Made by a program: the position numbers and the translations under genes
The notes under the pieces: model-generated
Told to the model about the DNA's origin: nothing
Database searches by the model: none
The model's input: only the letters and a program-made list of their open reading frames with translations
Assembly (NCBI GenBank): GCA_024276355.1
Contig: JAJRXJ010000140.1
Span: 1-42,399, forward strand
Reading direction: 5' to 3'
Source: Actinomycetes bacterium
GTDB lineage: Bacteria > Actinomycetota > Acidimicrobiia > Acidimicrobiales > Aldehydirespiratoraceae
Length of the DNA: 42,399 nt
Part shown: piece after piece, positions 35,219-42,399 of the stretch
Numbering within the stretch: the stretch's first letter is position 1
Layout of the letters: every line of letters begins with the position of its first letter

Positions 35219-35862
35219 TGGCCGCCACATACCCGGTGATTCTGGATCTTCACGGCAAGCGGGTGCTGGTCGTGGGTGGCGGTCACATCGCAGCCCGCAA
35301 GGTCGCCGGTCTGCTTCGAGCCGGTGCCGATGTCAGCGTCGTTGCGCCAACAGCAATCCACGAGATCGCCGACGACCCCGATGTTCGCTGGTTCGTCAGG
35401 CCCTACCAGCGGGGCGAGGTCGCTTCGTACCGCCTGGCCATCACCACCACTGGAGTGCCCGAGATCGATCACCAAGTGGCCGACGACGGCGACCGGGCCG
35501 GTGTCTGGGTCAACTCCGCGGACGACCCCGGCAACTGCGCCTTCACCCTCCCCGCGGTCGCCCGCCATGGTCACCTTCAAGTGGCGGTGTCGACCTCCGG
35601 TCGAAGTCCGGCCCTGGCCAGCTGGCTGCGGAGACGATTCGAGCGGGAGATGTCGGCCGGCTACCACCAGCTCCTCGACCTGCTGTCGGAGGTCCGGACC
35701 GAGGTGCTCGAACAGCACGGAACGAGCGAGGTGGCCGGCTGGGACACGGCGCTTGACGACGGCGTTCTCGAACTTGTTCGCAAGGGCCGGATCGAGCAGG
35801 CCCGATCGGTGCTTCATCGCCATCTCGGGCTACTCCCCGTTCGATCGAAGGCCGTCTCATGA
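35218..35862 (+). CDS. Precorrin-2 dehydrogenase / sirohydrochlorin ferrochelatase domain protein (Met8/CysG-N type)
   Basis: Makes siroheme from precorrin-2 for the sulfite reductase. The 214 residues start YPVILDLHGKRVLVVGGGHIAARKVAGLLRAGADVSVVAP, the NAD-binding Rossmann motif GGGHIAARK of the family. VNSADDPGNCAFTLPAVARHGHLQVAVSTSGRSPALASWLR contains the conserved substrate region. The ATG overlaps the cysH stop as TGATG. The frame is open far upstream inside cysH, but the short start gives the normal family length. The stop overlaps the next gene by 4 bases. Its product passes to the same pathway as the following methyltransferase; together the two equal the fused CysG of enterobacteria. 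Confidence 0.93.
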   Translation: MAATYPVILDLHGKRVLVVGGGHIAARKVAGLLRAGADVSVVAPTAIHEIADDPDVRWFVRPYQRGEVASYRLAITTTGVPEIDHQVADDGDRAGVWVNSADDPGNCAFTLPAVARHGHLQVAVSTSGRSPALASWLRRRFEREMSAGYHQLLDLLSEVRTEVLEQHGTSEVAGWDTALDDGVLELVRKGRIEQARSVLHRHLGLLPVRSKAVS

Positions 35863-36617
35863 CCGTTCATCTCGTGGGTGCGGGGCCCGGCGACCCCGAC
35901 CTTCTCACGATCCGAGCCTTGAGCCTGCTCGCCCGGGCCAAGGTCGTCGTCCACGATCGCCTGATCGATCCCCGGGTCCTCGAATTGACATCTGACGGGG
36001 CCGAACTGATCGATGTGGGCAAGCATCCCGGAGCACCCACCGATTCCCAGCGTCGGATCAACGAAACCCTGATCGACCGTGGCCGTAGGTTCGATCCGGT
36101 CGTGCGGCTCAAGGGTGGCGACCCGTTCGTGTTCGGCCGCGGCGGCGAGGAAGCGCTGGCACTGCGCCGGGCGGGAATCGATGTAGCCGAGGTACCCGGC
36201 ATAACCTCGGCCATCGCCGCACCGGCCGCGGTCGGGGTGCCGGTCACCATGCGCGGGCTGAGCAGCGGCTTCACGGTGATCACCGCCCACCAGGACCCCG
36301 CCACCGATCAGTGGCTCGATTGGAATGCCCTGGCCCGAACCGGTACCACCCTGGTGATCCTGATGGGGGCGTCGCGGCGCCACCTGATCAGCGAACGCCT
36401 CCTGCTGGCCGGAATGCGCCCCGACATGGCCGTGGCCGTCATACACGCCGCCACCACCCGCGCCCAGTCGGTCACCCGCACCACCATTGCCGAGCTCCCC
36501 TACGTCGATGTCGTCAACCCGGCCACGATCGTCGTGGGCCCCGTGGCAGCGGAATCGGTGCTCACGCCCGCCCTTCAACCTGTTCTCGATTCTCTCACGG
36601 GAGGTCACCTCAGATGA
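35859..36617 (+). CDS. cobA: Uroporphyrinogen-III C-methyltransferase (SUMT)
   Basis: Methylates uroporphyrinogen III at C2 and C7 with SAM to give precorrin-2. The 252 residues show the N-terminal motif HLVGAGPGDPDLLTIRALSLL, VVVHDRLIDPRVL, the substrate loop VRLKGGDPFVFGRGGEEALAL and VPGITSAIAAPAAVGVPVTMRG, all standard for SUMT. LVILMGASRRHLI follows, and VVGPVAAES lies near the end. It is coupled by 4-base overlaps to the precorrin-2 dehydrogenase before and the sulfite reductase after. In this operon it serves siroheme; no cobalamin genes are present nearby. Confidence 0.95.
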   Translation: MTVHLVGAGPGDPDLLTIRALSLLARAKVVVHDRLIDPRVLELTSDGAELIDVGKHPGAPTDSQRRINETLIDRGRRFDPVVRLKGGDPFVFGRGGEEALALRRAGIDVAEVPGITSAIAAPAAVGVPVTMRGLSSGFTVITAHQDPATDQWLDWNALARTGTTLVILMGASRRHLISERLLLAGMRPDMAVAVIHAATTRAQSVTRTTIAELPYVDVVNPATIVVGPVAAESVLTPALQPVLDSLTGGHLR

Positions 36618-38407
36618 CCATTCTTCAGCCGGCTCCGGCCGAGACCACACCCATCGATCCGGCTGTGCAGGCCGACATCGACAAGTTCCGGGACGTCCTC
36701 GACCAGCACCTGGCCGGCGAGATCGACGACGACGTGTTTCGGGTGTTCCGCCTCACCAATGGCATCTACGGCCAACGGCAGGGCGGCACCAACCAGATGG
36801 TCCGGGTGAAGGTGCCCTACGGGTCCATGACCCCGGCTCAACTCGACATGATCGGCCACCTGGTCGAGAGTTACAGCCGAGGCTGGGGACACATCACCAC
36901 CCGCCAGAACATCCAGTTCCACTACGTCCAACTCTCGCAGATCCCCGACGTGATGCAGCTCCTCGCCTCGGTGGGGCTCACCACCCGCGAGGCCTGCGGC
37001 GACACGATCCGCAACGTCCAGGGCTGCCACCTTGCCGGCGCCTGCCCCCACGAGCATCTGGACATCACTCCCTGGGCCGAGGCCGCCTACCGGCATTTCG
37101 TTCGCAACCCGCTCGGGCAGCGCCTCCCCCGCAAGTTCAAGATCAACTTCTCGGGATGCGAGACCGACTGCGGCCAGGCGATGTTCAACGACGCCGGAGT
37201 GATCGCCACCACCCGCGCCCTCCCCGACGGGACGACCGAGGCCGGATTCCGCATCTACATCGCCGGCGGGCTCGGCACCACACCTCATCCGGCCCTCGCC
37301 CTGGAGGAGTTCACTCCCAAAGAGGAGCTTCTCCCCACGATCGAATCGATTTTGAGGGTGTTCGACCAGACCGGCAATCGCGAGAACAAGCTGCGGGCCC
37401 GTATGAAGTGGGTCGTCGAACAGCTCGGCTTCGATGAGACCAAGCGCCGGATACTCAGGACCCGCCGGTTCCTGCTGGCGTCGTCGAGTTGGCCCGGTGG
37501 CCTGCCCGCGGAGGTCGAGATTCTCGGAGATGCGCCGGCCGGGATCGGAGCGGCCGCCGATGTCACCCCAATCGGTCAGGGCACGCCGGTGAGTATCGGC
37601 GGGGCCTCACCGTACGAGCGATGGTCTCGCTCCAGCGTCGTGCGGGGCATAGCCAATGGGCAGGTGTCGGCCTACGCGTGGGCTCGACTCGGCGACATCA
37701 CCGCTGCTCAGTTCCACGCACTGGCCGACATTCAGCGCGAGTTCGACGCCGACGTCAGGCTCACCCACCGTCAGAATGTGATCTACCGGGGGCTCGACGA
37801 GTCCGATCTGCCCGAGTTCCACCGGCGCCTGCTGGAGATCGACATGGCCGAGGCCGGAGCCGAGCTGGTTCGCGACGTCGTGTCCTGCCCCGGTGCCGAC
37901 ACCTGCAACCTCGCCGTCACCCAGTCTCGGGGATTGGCCAAGGCCATCGGCGACAAACTCGAGGAGGAGGGCCTGTCCGAGATCGGTGGCCTGCGCATCA
38001 ACATCTCCGGCTGCCCCAACTCGTGCGGCCACCATCACACCGCCGACATCGGATTCTTCGGGGCTGAGCGCCGCGTGAACGGGCGGTCGGCCCCCGGGTA
38101 CCAGATGCTGCTCGGCGGCTACGTTGGCCAGGAGCAGATCTGGTTCGGCCAGAAGGCGCTGCGACTCCCCGCGAAGAACGCTGCCGAAGCCGCCGTGCGG
38201 ATCGTCCGCCGATTCGCCGACGAGCGCTCGGCCGGACAGCCGTTCAGGTCCTGGCTCGACGCGGCCGGCGGACCCTCGGCGCTGGCCGACGAACTTCGCG
38301 ACCTCGACCACTTCCCGTCGTTTGAGGACGACCCGTCGTTCTACACCGACTATGAGGAGACCGGCCCCTACGAGGTCGAGGTCGGTGAGTCGGAGTGCGC
38401 CACCTGA
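36614..38407 (+). CDS. Siroheme-dependent sulfite/nitrite reductase
   Basis: Six-electron reduction of sulfite to sulfide (or nitrite to ammonia) using siroheme and a [4Fe-4S] cluster. The 597 residues consist of two homologous halves, each a ferredoxin-like plus siroheme-binding module. The C-terminal half has the standard cluster set C425-x5-C431 (CPGADTC) and C467-x3-C471 (GCPNSCG). The N-terminal half also carries a complete set of the same spacing, C138-x5-C144 (GCHLAGACPH) and C182-x3-C186 (GCETDCG). Substrate-pocket Arg/Lys regions are HITTRQNIQFHYV, LPRKFKINFSGC and RLTHRQNVIYRG. GGAGG lies 10 bases before the ATG, which overlaps the cobA stop. With the cysH and siroheme genes, sulfite is the likely substrate; the electron donor is not encoded here. 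Confidence 0.93.
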   Translation: MTILQPAPAETTPIDPAVQADIDKFRDVLDQHLAGEIDDDVFRVFRLTNGIYGQRQGGTNQMVRVKVPYGSMTPAQLDMIGHLVESYSRGWGHITTRQNIQFHYVQLSQIPDVMQLLASVGLTTREACGDTIRNVQGCHLAGACPHEHLDITPWAEAAYRHFVRNPLGQRLPRKFKINFSGCETDCGQAMFNDAGVIATTRALPDGTTEAGFRIYIAGGLGTTPHPALALEEFTPKEELLPTIESILRVFDQTGNRENKLRARMKWVVEQLGFDETKRRILRTRRFLLASSSWPGGLPAEVEILGDAPAGIGAAADVTPIGQGTPVSIGGASPYERWSRSSVVRGIANGQVSAYAWARLGDITAAQFHALADIQREFDADVRLTHRQNVIYRGLDESDLPEFHRRLLEIDMAEAGAELVRDVVSCPGADTCNLAVTQSRGLAKAIGDKLEEEGLSEIGGLRINISGCPNSCGHHHTADIGFFGAERRVNGRSAPGYQMLLGGYVGQEQIWFGQKALRLPAKNAAEAAVRIVRRFADERSAGQPFRSWLDAAGGPSALADELRDLDHFPSFEDDPSFYTDYEETGPYEVEVGESECAT

Positions 38408-38418
38408 GGTTCGGGGCG

Positions 38419-38424
38419 TAGGGT
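38419..38424 (+). promoter_or_regulatory. Predicted -10 box (TAGGGT) of the MBL-fold gene
   Basis: TAGGGT is followed by 6 bases and the GTG at 38431, only 12 bases after the sulfite reductase stop codon. It suggests that this gene has its own leaderless promoter although it follows the operon closely. Confidence 0.5.
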
Positions 38425-38430
38425 CTCGCC

Positions 38431-39339
38431 GTGGCCATCCATTTCGACACCGACTTCGATCCCCGCCACGGTGAACTCACAGAGATCTCGCCGCTGTTGC
38501 GACGCATGGTGTGCGCCAATGAGTCGAAGTTCACGTTTCGGGGGACAGCCACCTACGTGATAGGACGGGGCGACGTGGCGGTCGTCGACCCGGGACCCGA
38601 TGACGACACCCACCTGAGTGCTCTCCTCCACTCTCTTCGCGACGAGACCGTGTCACATGTCTTGATCACCCACACCCACGGCGACCACTCCCCCGGGGCC
38701 CGGCGCATCGCTGAGGAAACCGGCGCCACCGTGCTCGGTTTCGGCCCCCACCCACCCGGTGCGGTCGCCGAGGACGATGTCGACGACTCCGAACACTCCG
38801 ACATTGGTTTCACCCCCGATCGGACCCTGGCCCATGGAGATGTGGTCGTCGGCCCGGGCTGGACGGTTGAGGCACTCCACACGCCGGGCCACATCTCCAA
38901 TCATCTTTGCTTTGCTCTTCGCGAAGAGCAGGCCGTTCTGTCGGGAGATCATGTGATGGGATGGTCGACGACCGTCATCCCCCCACCCGACGGCAACATC
39001 GCCGACTACCTGCGATCGCTACGATTGCTGCTCGGCCGGTCCGACGAGGTGCTGTATCCCACCCACGGACCACCAATACACAAGCCCCACCAACACGTCG
39101 AGGCGCTTCTGCAGCATCGGCTCGAACGCGAGGCCCAGATCGTCGACGAGTTGAGCTCGGGTCCTCGAACGGCCGCCGAGATCGTCGGCGCGCTGTACGC
39201 CGACGTGCGACCGGAACTCCACAAGCCCGCCGCCCGTTCGGTGCTGGCCCATCTCCACAAACTTCGCGACGAACAACGAATCGACCTGGTCGACGACGGC
39301 GACCCGCTGTCGTCCGAGTCGGTGTGGGTCAGGAACTGA
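38431..39339 (+). CDS. MBL-fold metallo-hydrolase with C-terminal winged helix (LACTB2-like)
   Basis: The 302 residues hold the zinc motif ITHTHGDHSPGARRI (HxHxDH) at about residues 78-92. The further ligands are in LHTPGHISNHL and LSGDHVMGW, and the final His in YPTHGPPIH. A helical winged-helix-like segment (VDELSSGPRTAAEIVGALYAD and ARSVLAHLHKLRDEQRIDL) follows from about 225. This two-domain plan matches LACTB2-like hydrolases, some of which are RNA endonucleases while others act on thioesters; the substrate is unknown. It follows the sulfur operon but lacks an obvious link to it. Its last 11 bases overlap the convergent transporter gene. Confidence 0.88.
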   Translation: MAIHFDTDFDPRHGELTEISPLLRRMVCANESKFTFRGTATYVIGRGDVAVVDPGPDDDTHLSALLHSLRDETVSHVLITHTHGDHSPGARRIAEETGATVLGFGPHPPGAVAEDDVDDSEHSDIGFTPDRTLAHGDVVVGPGWTVEALHTPGHISNHLCFALREEQAVLSGDHVMGWSTTVIPPPDGNIADYLRSLRLLLGRSDEVLYPTHGPPIHKPHQHVEALLQHRLEREAQIVDELSSGPRTAAEIVGALYADVRPELHKPAARSVLAHLHKLRDEQRIDLVDDGDPLSSESVWVRN

Positions 39340-40330
39340 TCGACACCGCCACCTGATGGTGGCACGCTATGTAGTGGTCGTCGCCCACCGCTTCCATCTG
39401 CGGCTCGACCTCGAAGCAGACCTCGTCGGCGTAGGGACAGCGAGTGTTGAAGCGACAACCGTTGGGTGGGGTGATCGGCGATGGTAGCTCACCGTCGATG
39501 TTGCCCTCCGACACGTCGACTGTCGGCGCCGGCTCCGGGATGGAAGCCAAGAGTGCCCGCGTGTAGGGATGGCGGGGATTCTCGTAGAGCTCGTCGGCAG
39601 AGCCGATCTCGCAGGCTTTGCCGAGGTACATGACGATGATGCGATCGCTCACATTCTTCACGACGGACAGATCGTGGCTTATGAACAGCAAGGTGAGCCC
39701 GTAGCGCTGTTTCATGTCTTCGAGCAGGTTGAGAACCTGAGCCTGCACCGAAACGTCGAGAGCCGACACCGGCTCGTCGCAGATCAGGACCTTGGGGTCC
39801 ATGGCCAGGGCCCTGGCGATGCCTATGCGCTGACACTGGCCACCGGAGAATTCGTGGGGGCGTCGATCGCCGTACTTGGGATCGACGCCGACGGCGTGCA
39901 TGAGCTCATCGATGCGGCCCTCCGACCACGCACCGGTGCTACCGGCCCAGATCTTGACGCCTTCGCTGATCACATCGCGTACCTTGCGACGTGGGTTGAG
40001 AGACGAGATCGGGTCCTGGAAGATCATCTGCAGGTTGGGGCGATGCCGACGCAGTTCCTCACCCTTGAGAGATGCCAGGTCGATGCCCTCGAACAGCACC
40101 TTCCCGCTTCGGATCTTGTTGAGGCGGATGATCGACCGGGCCACGGTCGACTTGCCGCAACCCGACTCTCCCACGATGCCGAGTGTCTCGCCTTCGGCCA
40201 CGTCGAAACTGATGCCGGACACCGCGTGGACCACGTCGTGGCGACCCACCGGAAACTCAACGGTCAGTTCCTCGACGCTCAGCAGAACGTCGGGTCGATC
40301 ACGAAGGGGAGCAAGACCTGTGCCGGCCAT
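39329..40330 (-). CDS. Oligopeptide/dipeptide ABC transporter ATP-binding protein (OppF/DppF type)
   Basis: The 333-residue ATPase has Walker A GESGCGKST, the Q-loop MIFQDPISSLNPR, the signature SGGQCQR, Walker B LICDEPVSALD and the H-loop ISHDLSV. The C-terminal oligopeptide-transporter extension includes HPYTRALLASIPEP and two cysteine segments (CRFNTRCPYADEVC, IACHH) typical of OppD/F proteins, which in some relatives bind a [4Fe-4S] cluster. The frame is open 69 codons upstream. The ATG at 40330 overlaps the stop of the preceding ATPase gene (TGATG), which fixes the start. It is the last gene of the transporter operon visible here. The substrate is probably peptides, but nickel or sugars are known for relatives. 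Confidence 0.94.
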   Translation of the reverse strand: MAGTGLAPLRDRPDVLLSVEELTVEFPVGRHDVVHAVSGISFDVAEGETLGIVGESGCGKSTVARSIIRLNKIRSGKVLFEGIDLASLKGEELRRHRPNLQMIFQDPISSLNPRRKVRDVISEGVKIWAGSTGAWSEGRIDELMHAVGVDPKYGDRRPHEFSGGQCQRIGIARALAMDPKVLICDEPVSALDVSVQAQVLNLLEDMKQRYGLTLLFISHDLSVVKNVSDRIIVMYLGKACEIGSADELYENPRHPYTRALLASIPEPAPTVDVSEGNIDGELPSPITPPNGCRFNTRCPYADEVCFEVEPQMEAVGDDHYIACHHQVAVSISS

Positions 40331-41391
40331 CAGTGGACACCTTCCGTGATCGCATGGATCTTCAATCCTGTCGCAGTCTCGCCGGCCGCCAGATTGGCTG
40401 CCAGAGCGGCCTCTCCGCGCTCGGTGTTGGCGGGATGATGGCAGGCATAGATGTGCTGGCCGGCCACACCGCCGACCTCGGGGATCGAGTCGAGGCAGTC
40501 GGTTTGGGCGTAGCGGCAGCGAGGGGCGTAGGCACACTGCTCGGGAGGATCGATGAGTTCCGGCGGACGCCCGGGGATGGGGTCGAGCCGAGTGTGGCTC
40601 GGTTGGTCGATTCGTGGGATCGAGCGCAGCAGGGCGTTGGTGTAGGGGTGACGCGAGTCGGAAAAGAGAGTCTCGGTCTCGGCTCGTTCGACGATTCGGC
40701 CGGCGTACATCACCGCCACTTCATCGCAACGACCGCGAGCCACCCCGAGATCGTGGGTGATGAGAATCATCGACATGCCGCGATCCCTGCGCAGATCATC
40801 AAGGAGGTCGAGGAGGAGTTTCTGGACGGTCACGTCGACGGCGGTGGTGGGCTCGTCGGCGATGAGCAGACGGGGTTGGCAGGCCAATGCCATGGCTATC
40901 ACCACGCGTTGGCGCAGGCCTCCCGAGAGTTCATGGGGGTACTGACGCACCCGCTTGGTCGGTTCGGGAATGCCGACTTGTTCCATGAGAGAGGTGGCCT
41001 CGGCGATGGCCTTCTTCTTGTTGTGGCCGAGGTGGTATCGAAGCGTCTCGGCGATCTGCTCTCCGCAGCGCTTCACCGGGTTGAGCGAGGTCATCGGATC
41101 CTGGAAGACCATGGTCATCTGGACGCCCCAGAAATGGTCCTCCTTCTTGCGGGCGAGCTCTCGCACGTCGCGCCCGTCGAAGGTGACCTTTCCCTCCACG
41201 TCGGCCGACCGCGGGAGCAGGTTCATGAGCGTCTTGGCGGTCACGGACTTGCCGGAGCCCGACTCGCCGACGATGCCGAGTGTTTGACCCTGCTCGAGCT
41301 GGAAGTTGACACCGTTGACTGCCTGAACGACCCCACGATCGGTGGGGAATCGAACACACAAATCCTCGACGGTGAGAAGAATGTCGGCCAT
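40330..41391 (-). CDS. Oligopeptide/dipeptide ABC transporter ATP-binding protein (OppD/DppD type)
   Basis: The 353 residues contain Walker A GESGSGKSVT, the Q-loop MVFQDPMTSLNP, the signature LSGGLRQRV, Walker B LLIADEPTTAVD and the switch histidine ITHDLGV. The Opp C-terminal domain follows with HPYTNALLRSIPRID, PGRPPELIDPPEQCAYAPRC and C-x6-C-type cysteines. It pairs with the next gene as a heterodimeric ATPase for the permeases. The start ATG lies 8 bases after the OppC-type gene, and the stop overlaps the following ATPase by one base. Confidence 0.95.
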   Translation of the reverse strand: MADILLTVEDLCVRFPTDRGVVQAVNGVNFQLEQGQTLGIVGESGSGKSVTAKTLMNLLPRSADVEGKVTFDGRDVRELARKKEDHFWGVQMTMVFQDPMTSLNPVKRCGEQIAETLRYHLGHNKKKAIAEATSLMEQVGIPEPTKRVRQYPHELSGGLRQRVVIAMALACQPRLLIADEPTTAVDVTVQKLLLDLLDDLRRDRGMSMILITHDLGVARGRCDEVAVMYAGRIVERAETETLFSDSRHPYTNALLRSIPRIDQPSHTRLDPIPGRPPELIDPPEQCAYAPRCRYAQTDCLDSIPEVGGVAGQHIYACHHPANTERGEAALAANLAAGETATGLKIHAITEGVH

Positions 41392-41399
41392 GTGTGCTC

Positions 41400-42302
41400 C
41401 TAGAACGCCGTCTCGCGGACATCGAAGTAGGCACGCACGCGATCGCCCGCGTAGTTGAGCGCCAGAACCGTGAAGAACATCATCGCAATTGGCGCCATGG
41501 CCACGTGGGTGCCCTTTCGCAGGGTTCGGGTGCCTGATCCCTCGAGGATCATCTTTCCCCAGCTGGCGCCCTCCTTGACCGACAGGCCGAGAAACGCCAA
41601 ACCACCTTCGGCGACGATTGCCACCGCCATACCGAGCATAGCCAGGGCGCCCATCGGGATGAGTACGTTGGGAAGCAGTTCGCGCACCATTATTCGCATG
41701 TCCTTGGCCCCGATCACCCGGGCCGCCTGAACGAACTCGCGTTCGGCGAACACGATGGTGTTCGCTCTCGCCAGCCGGCCGATCGGGGCTATCGCGAGGA
41801 TGCCGAGCACCATCGCCACCACCTTGAGCGATCGGTCGAGGCTGTTCACGATCAGCAGAGCCAGAACCAGGCTGGGGAAGGAGAGTAGAGAGACAAAGAT
41901 GAACGAGATGAACGCATCGAACTTTCCCCGGAAGTAACCGGCGAGGATGCCCAGAGGACCTCCTATGAGCATCCCGGCAACAATGGCGATGAAGCCAACC
42001 GAAAGCGACACCCGAGCACCCCAGATGGTGCGGGCGAACACATCACGGCCACTGCCATCGGTTCCGAACCAATGATGGATGCTCGGGGATTCGAGCTTCT
42101 TGCCGGCGGCGATCACGTTTGCTCCGTCGATCGGCAGGATCGGAGCGAGGATCGCCGCGAGGCTGATGGCCACCAGCCACCCAATGGCAATCCAGAAGCC
42201 CAAGCCGAGCTTTCGCTTGCCGGAGTCTTCGGCCTCGGGCTCGAGGTCGTCATAGTCGAGAACAACCTGGGCCGGGTCGAGGGAGGAATCTTGATCAGCC
42301 AC
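41400..42302 (-). CDS. Oligopeptide/dipeptide ABC transporter permease (OppC/DppC type)
   Basis: The 300-residue inner-membrane protein has an acidic N-terminal tail of about 30 residues. A first membrane helix (LGFWIAIGWLVAISLAAILAPIL) is followed by the OppC-type motif HWFGTDGSGRDVFARTIWGARVSL. Five further helices carry the ATPase-coupling EAA-type loop EFVQAARVIGAKDMRIMVRELLPNV, ending near GGLAFLGLSVKEGASWG. The GTG start overlaps the stop region of the preceding permease gene by 8 bases, so the two permeases are translationally coupled. Confidence 0.95.
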   Translation of the reverse strand: MADQDSSLDPAQVVLDYDDLEPEAEDSGKRKLGLGFWIAIGWLVAISLAAILAPILPIDGANVIAAGKKLESPSIHHWFGTDGSGRDVFARTIWGARVSLSVGFIAIVAGMLIGGPLGILAGYFRGKFDAFISFIFVSLLSFPSLVLALLIVNSLDRSLKVVAMVLGILAIAPIGRLARANTIVFAEREFVQAARVIGAKDMRIMVRELLPNVLIPMGALAMLGMAVAIVAEGGLAFLGLSVKEGASWGKMILEGSGTRTLRKGTHVAMAPIAMMFFTVLALNYAGDRVRAYFDVRETAF

Positions 42303-42399
42303 GGCGAACCCTCGGGTCGAGAATTGAATACATGAGATCGACGAACAGGTTGACCAGTACGAAAGCGGTGACGATGATCACCACGATCCCGAGCACGAC
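42295..42399 (-). CDS. Oligopeptide/dipeptide ABC transporter permease (OppB/DppB type), C-terminal end only
   Basis: Only the last 34 codons are in the window. They read as a membrane helix (VVIIVTAFVLVNLFVDLMYS) ending ILDPRVRRG and a TGA stop, the standard C-terminus of OppB-family permeases. The gene enters from the right edge, and its end overlaps the OppC-type start by 8 bases. The substrate-binding protein gene is not in the window and may lie upstream. Confidence 0.88.
   Translation of the reverse strand, partial: VVLGIVVIIVTAFVLVNLFVDLMYSILDPRVRRG

Overview
The window reads as core chromosome of a high-GC Gram-positive bacterium of the phylum Actinomycetota, plausibly of the class Acidimicrobiia. 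This placement is inferred from gene content and style, not from a marker comparison. The evidence is: high GC; very tight packing (no gap above about 165 bases, many 1-4 base start/stop overlaps); frequent GTG and TTG starts; many start codons only 6-9 bases after a TAnnnT -10 box (leaderless transcripts); an iscS-mnmA pair near ligA as in mycobacteria; a MurA with Asp in place of the usual catalytic Cys; and an ipdAB steroid-ring locus arranged as in Mycobacterium. I see no tRNA, rRNA, CRISPR array, insertion sequence, prophage or integrase.

Layout. 1-2587: N-terminal part of a large secreted DUF11-repeat surface protein (minus, runs off the left edge). 2682-4766: DNA ligase LigA. 4848-6805: an unknown membrane protein and an HTH protein. 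6809-9011: mnmA and a cysteine desulfurase (tRNA 2-thiouridine). 9021-15892: the RDD / SpoIIM / DUF58 / MoxR / DUF4350 / DUF4129 / membrane-protein cluster, a widespread but poorly understood envelope-associated system. 15973-17182: a methyltransferase and an SRPBCC protein. 17206-20734: a zinc-finger rhomboid protease divergent from a trehalose-6-phosphate phosphatase fused to a GH15 glycosidase. 20724-23687: a NifU-like protein, two small envelope proteins and a diguanylate cyclase. 23703-27339: a minus-strand run of thioesterase, low-molecular-weight phosphatase, AzlC, AzlD and MurA. 27467-28336: a secreted SLH-domain protein.

28443-33480 is a steroid-catabolism segment: ipdA, ipdB and two acyl-CoA dehydrogenases in one operon, divergent from an SDR dehydrogenase and a small membrane protein, with a palindromic operator candidate between them. 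In Mycobacterium this enzyme set degrades the last two steroid rings (C and D).

33486-38407 is an assimilatory sulfate-reduction locus: two tandem APS reductases (cysH), then precorrin-2 dehydrogenase, uroporphyrinogen-III methyltransferase (siroheme synthesis) and a siroheme sulfite/nitrite reductase. Each cysH is preceded by the same 22-bp element containing the palindrome GGTACGTACC. The distances from element to -35, -10 and start codon are identical in the two copies. This is the best candidate in the window for an undescribed regulatory system. 38431-39339 is an MBL-fold hydrolase, and 39329-42399 is the end of an oligopeptide-type ABC transporter operon (OppF, OppD, OppC and the tail of OppB), cut by the right edge.
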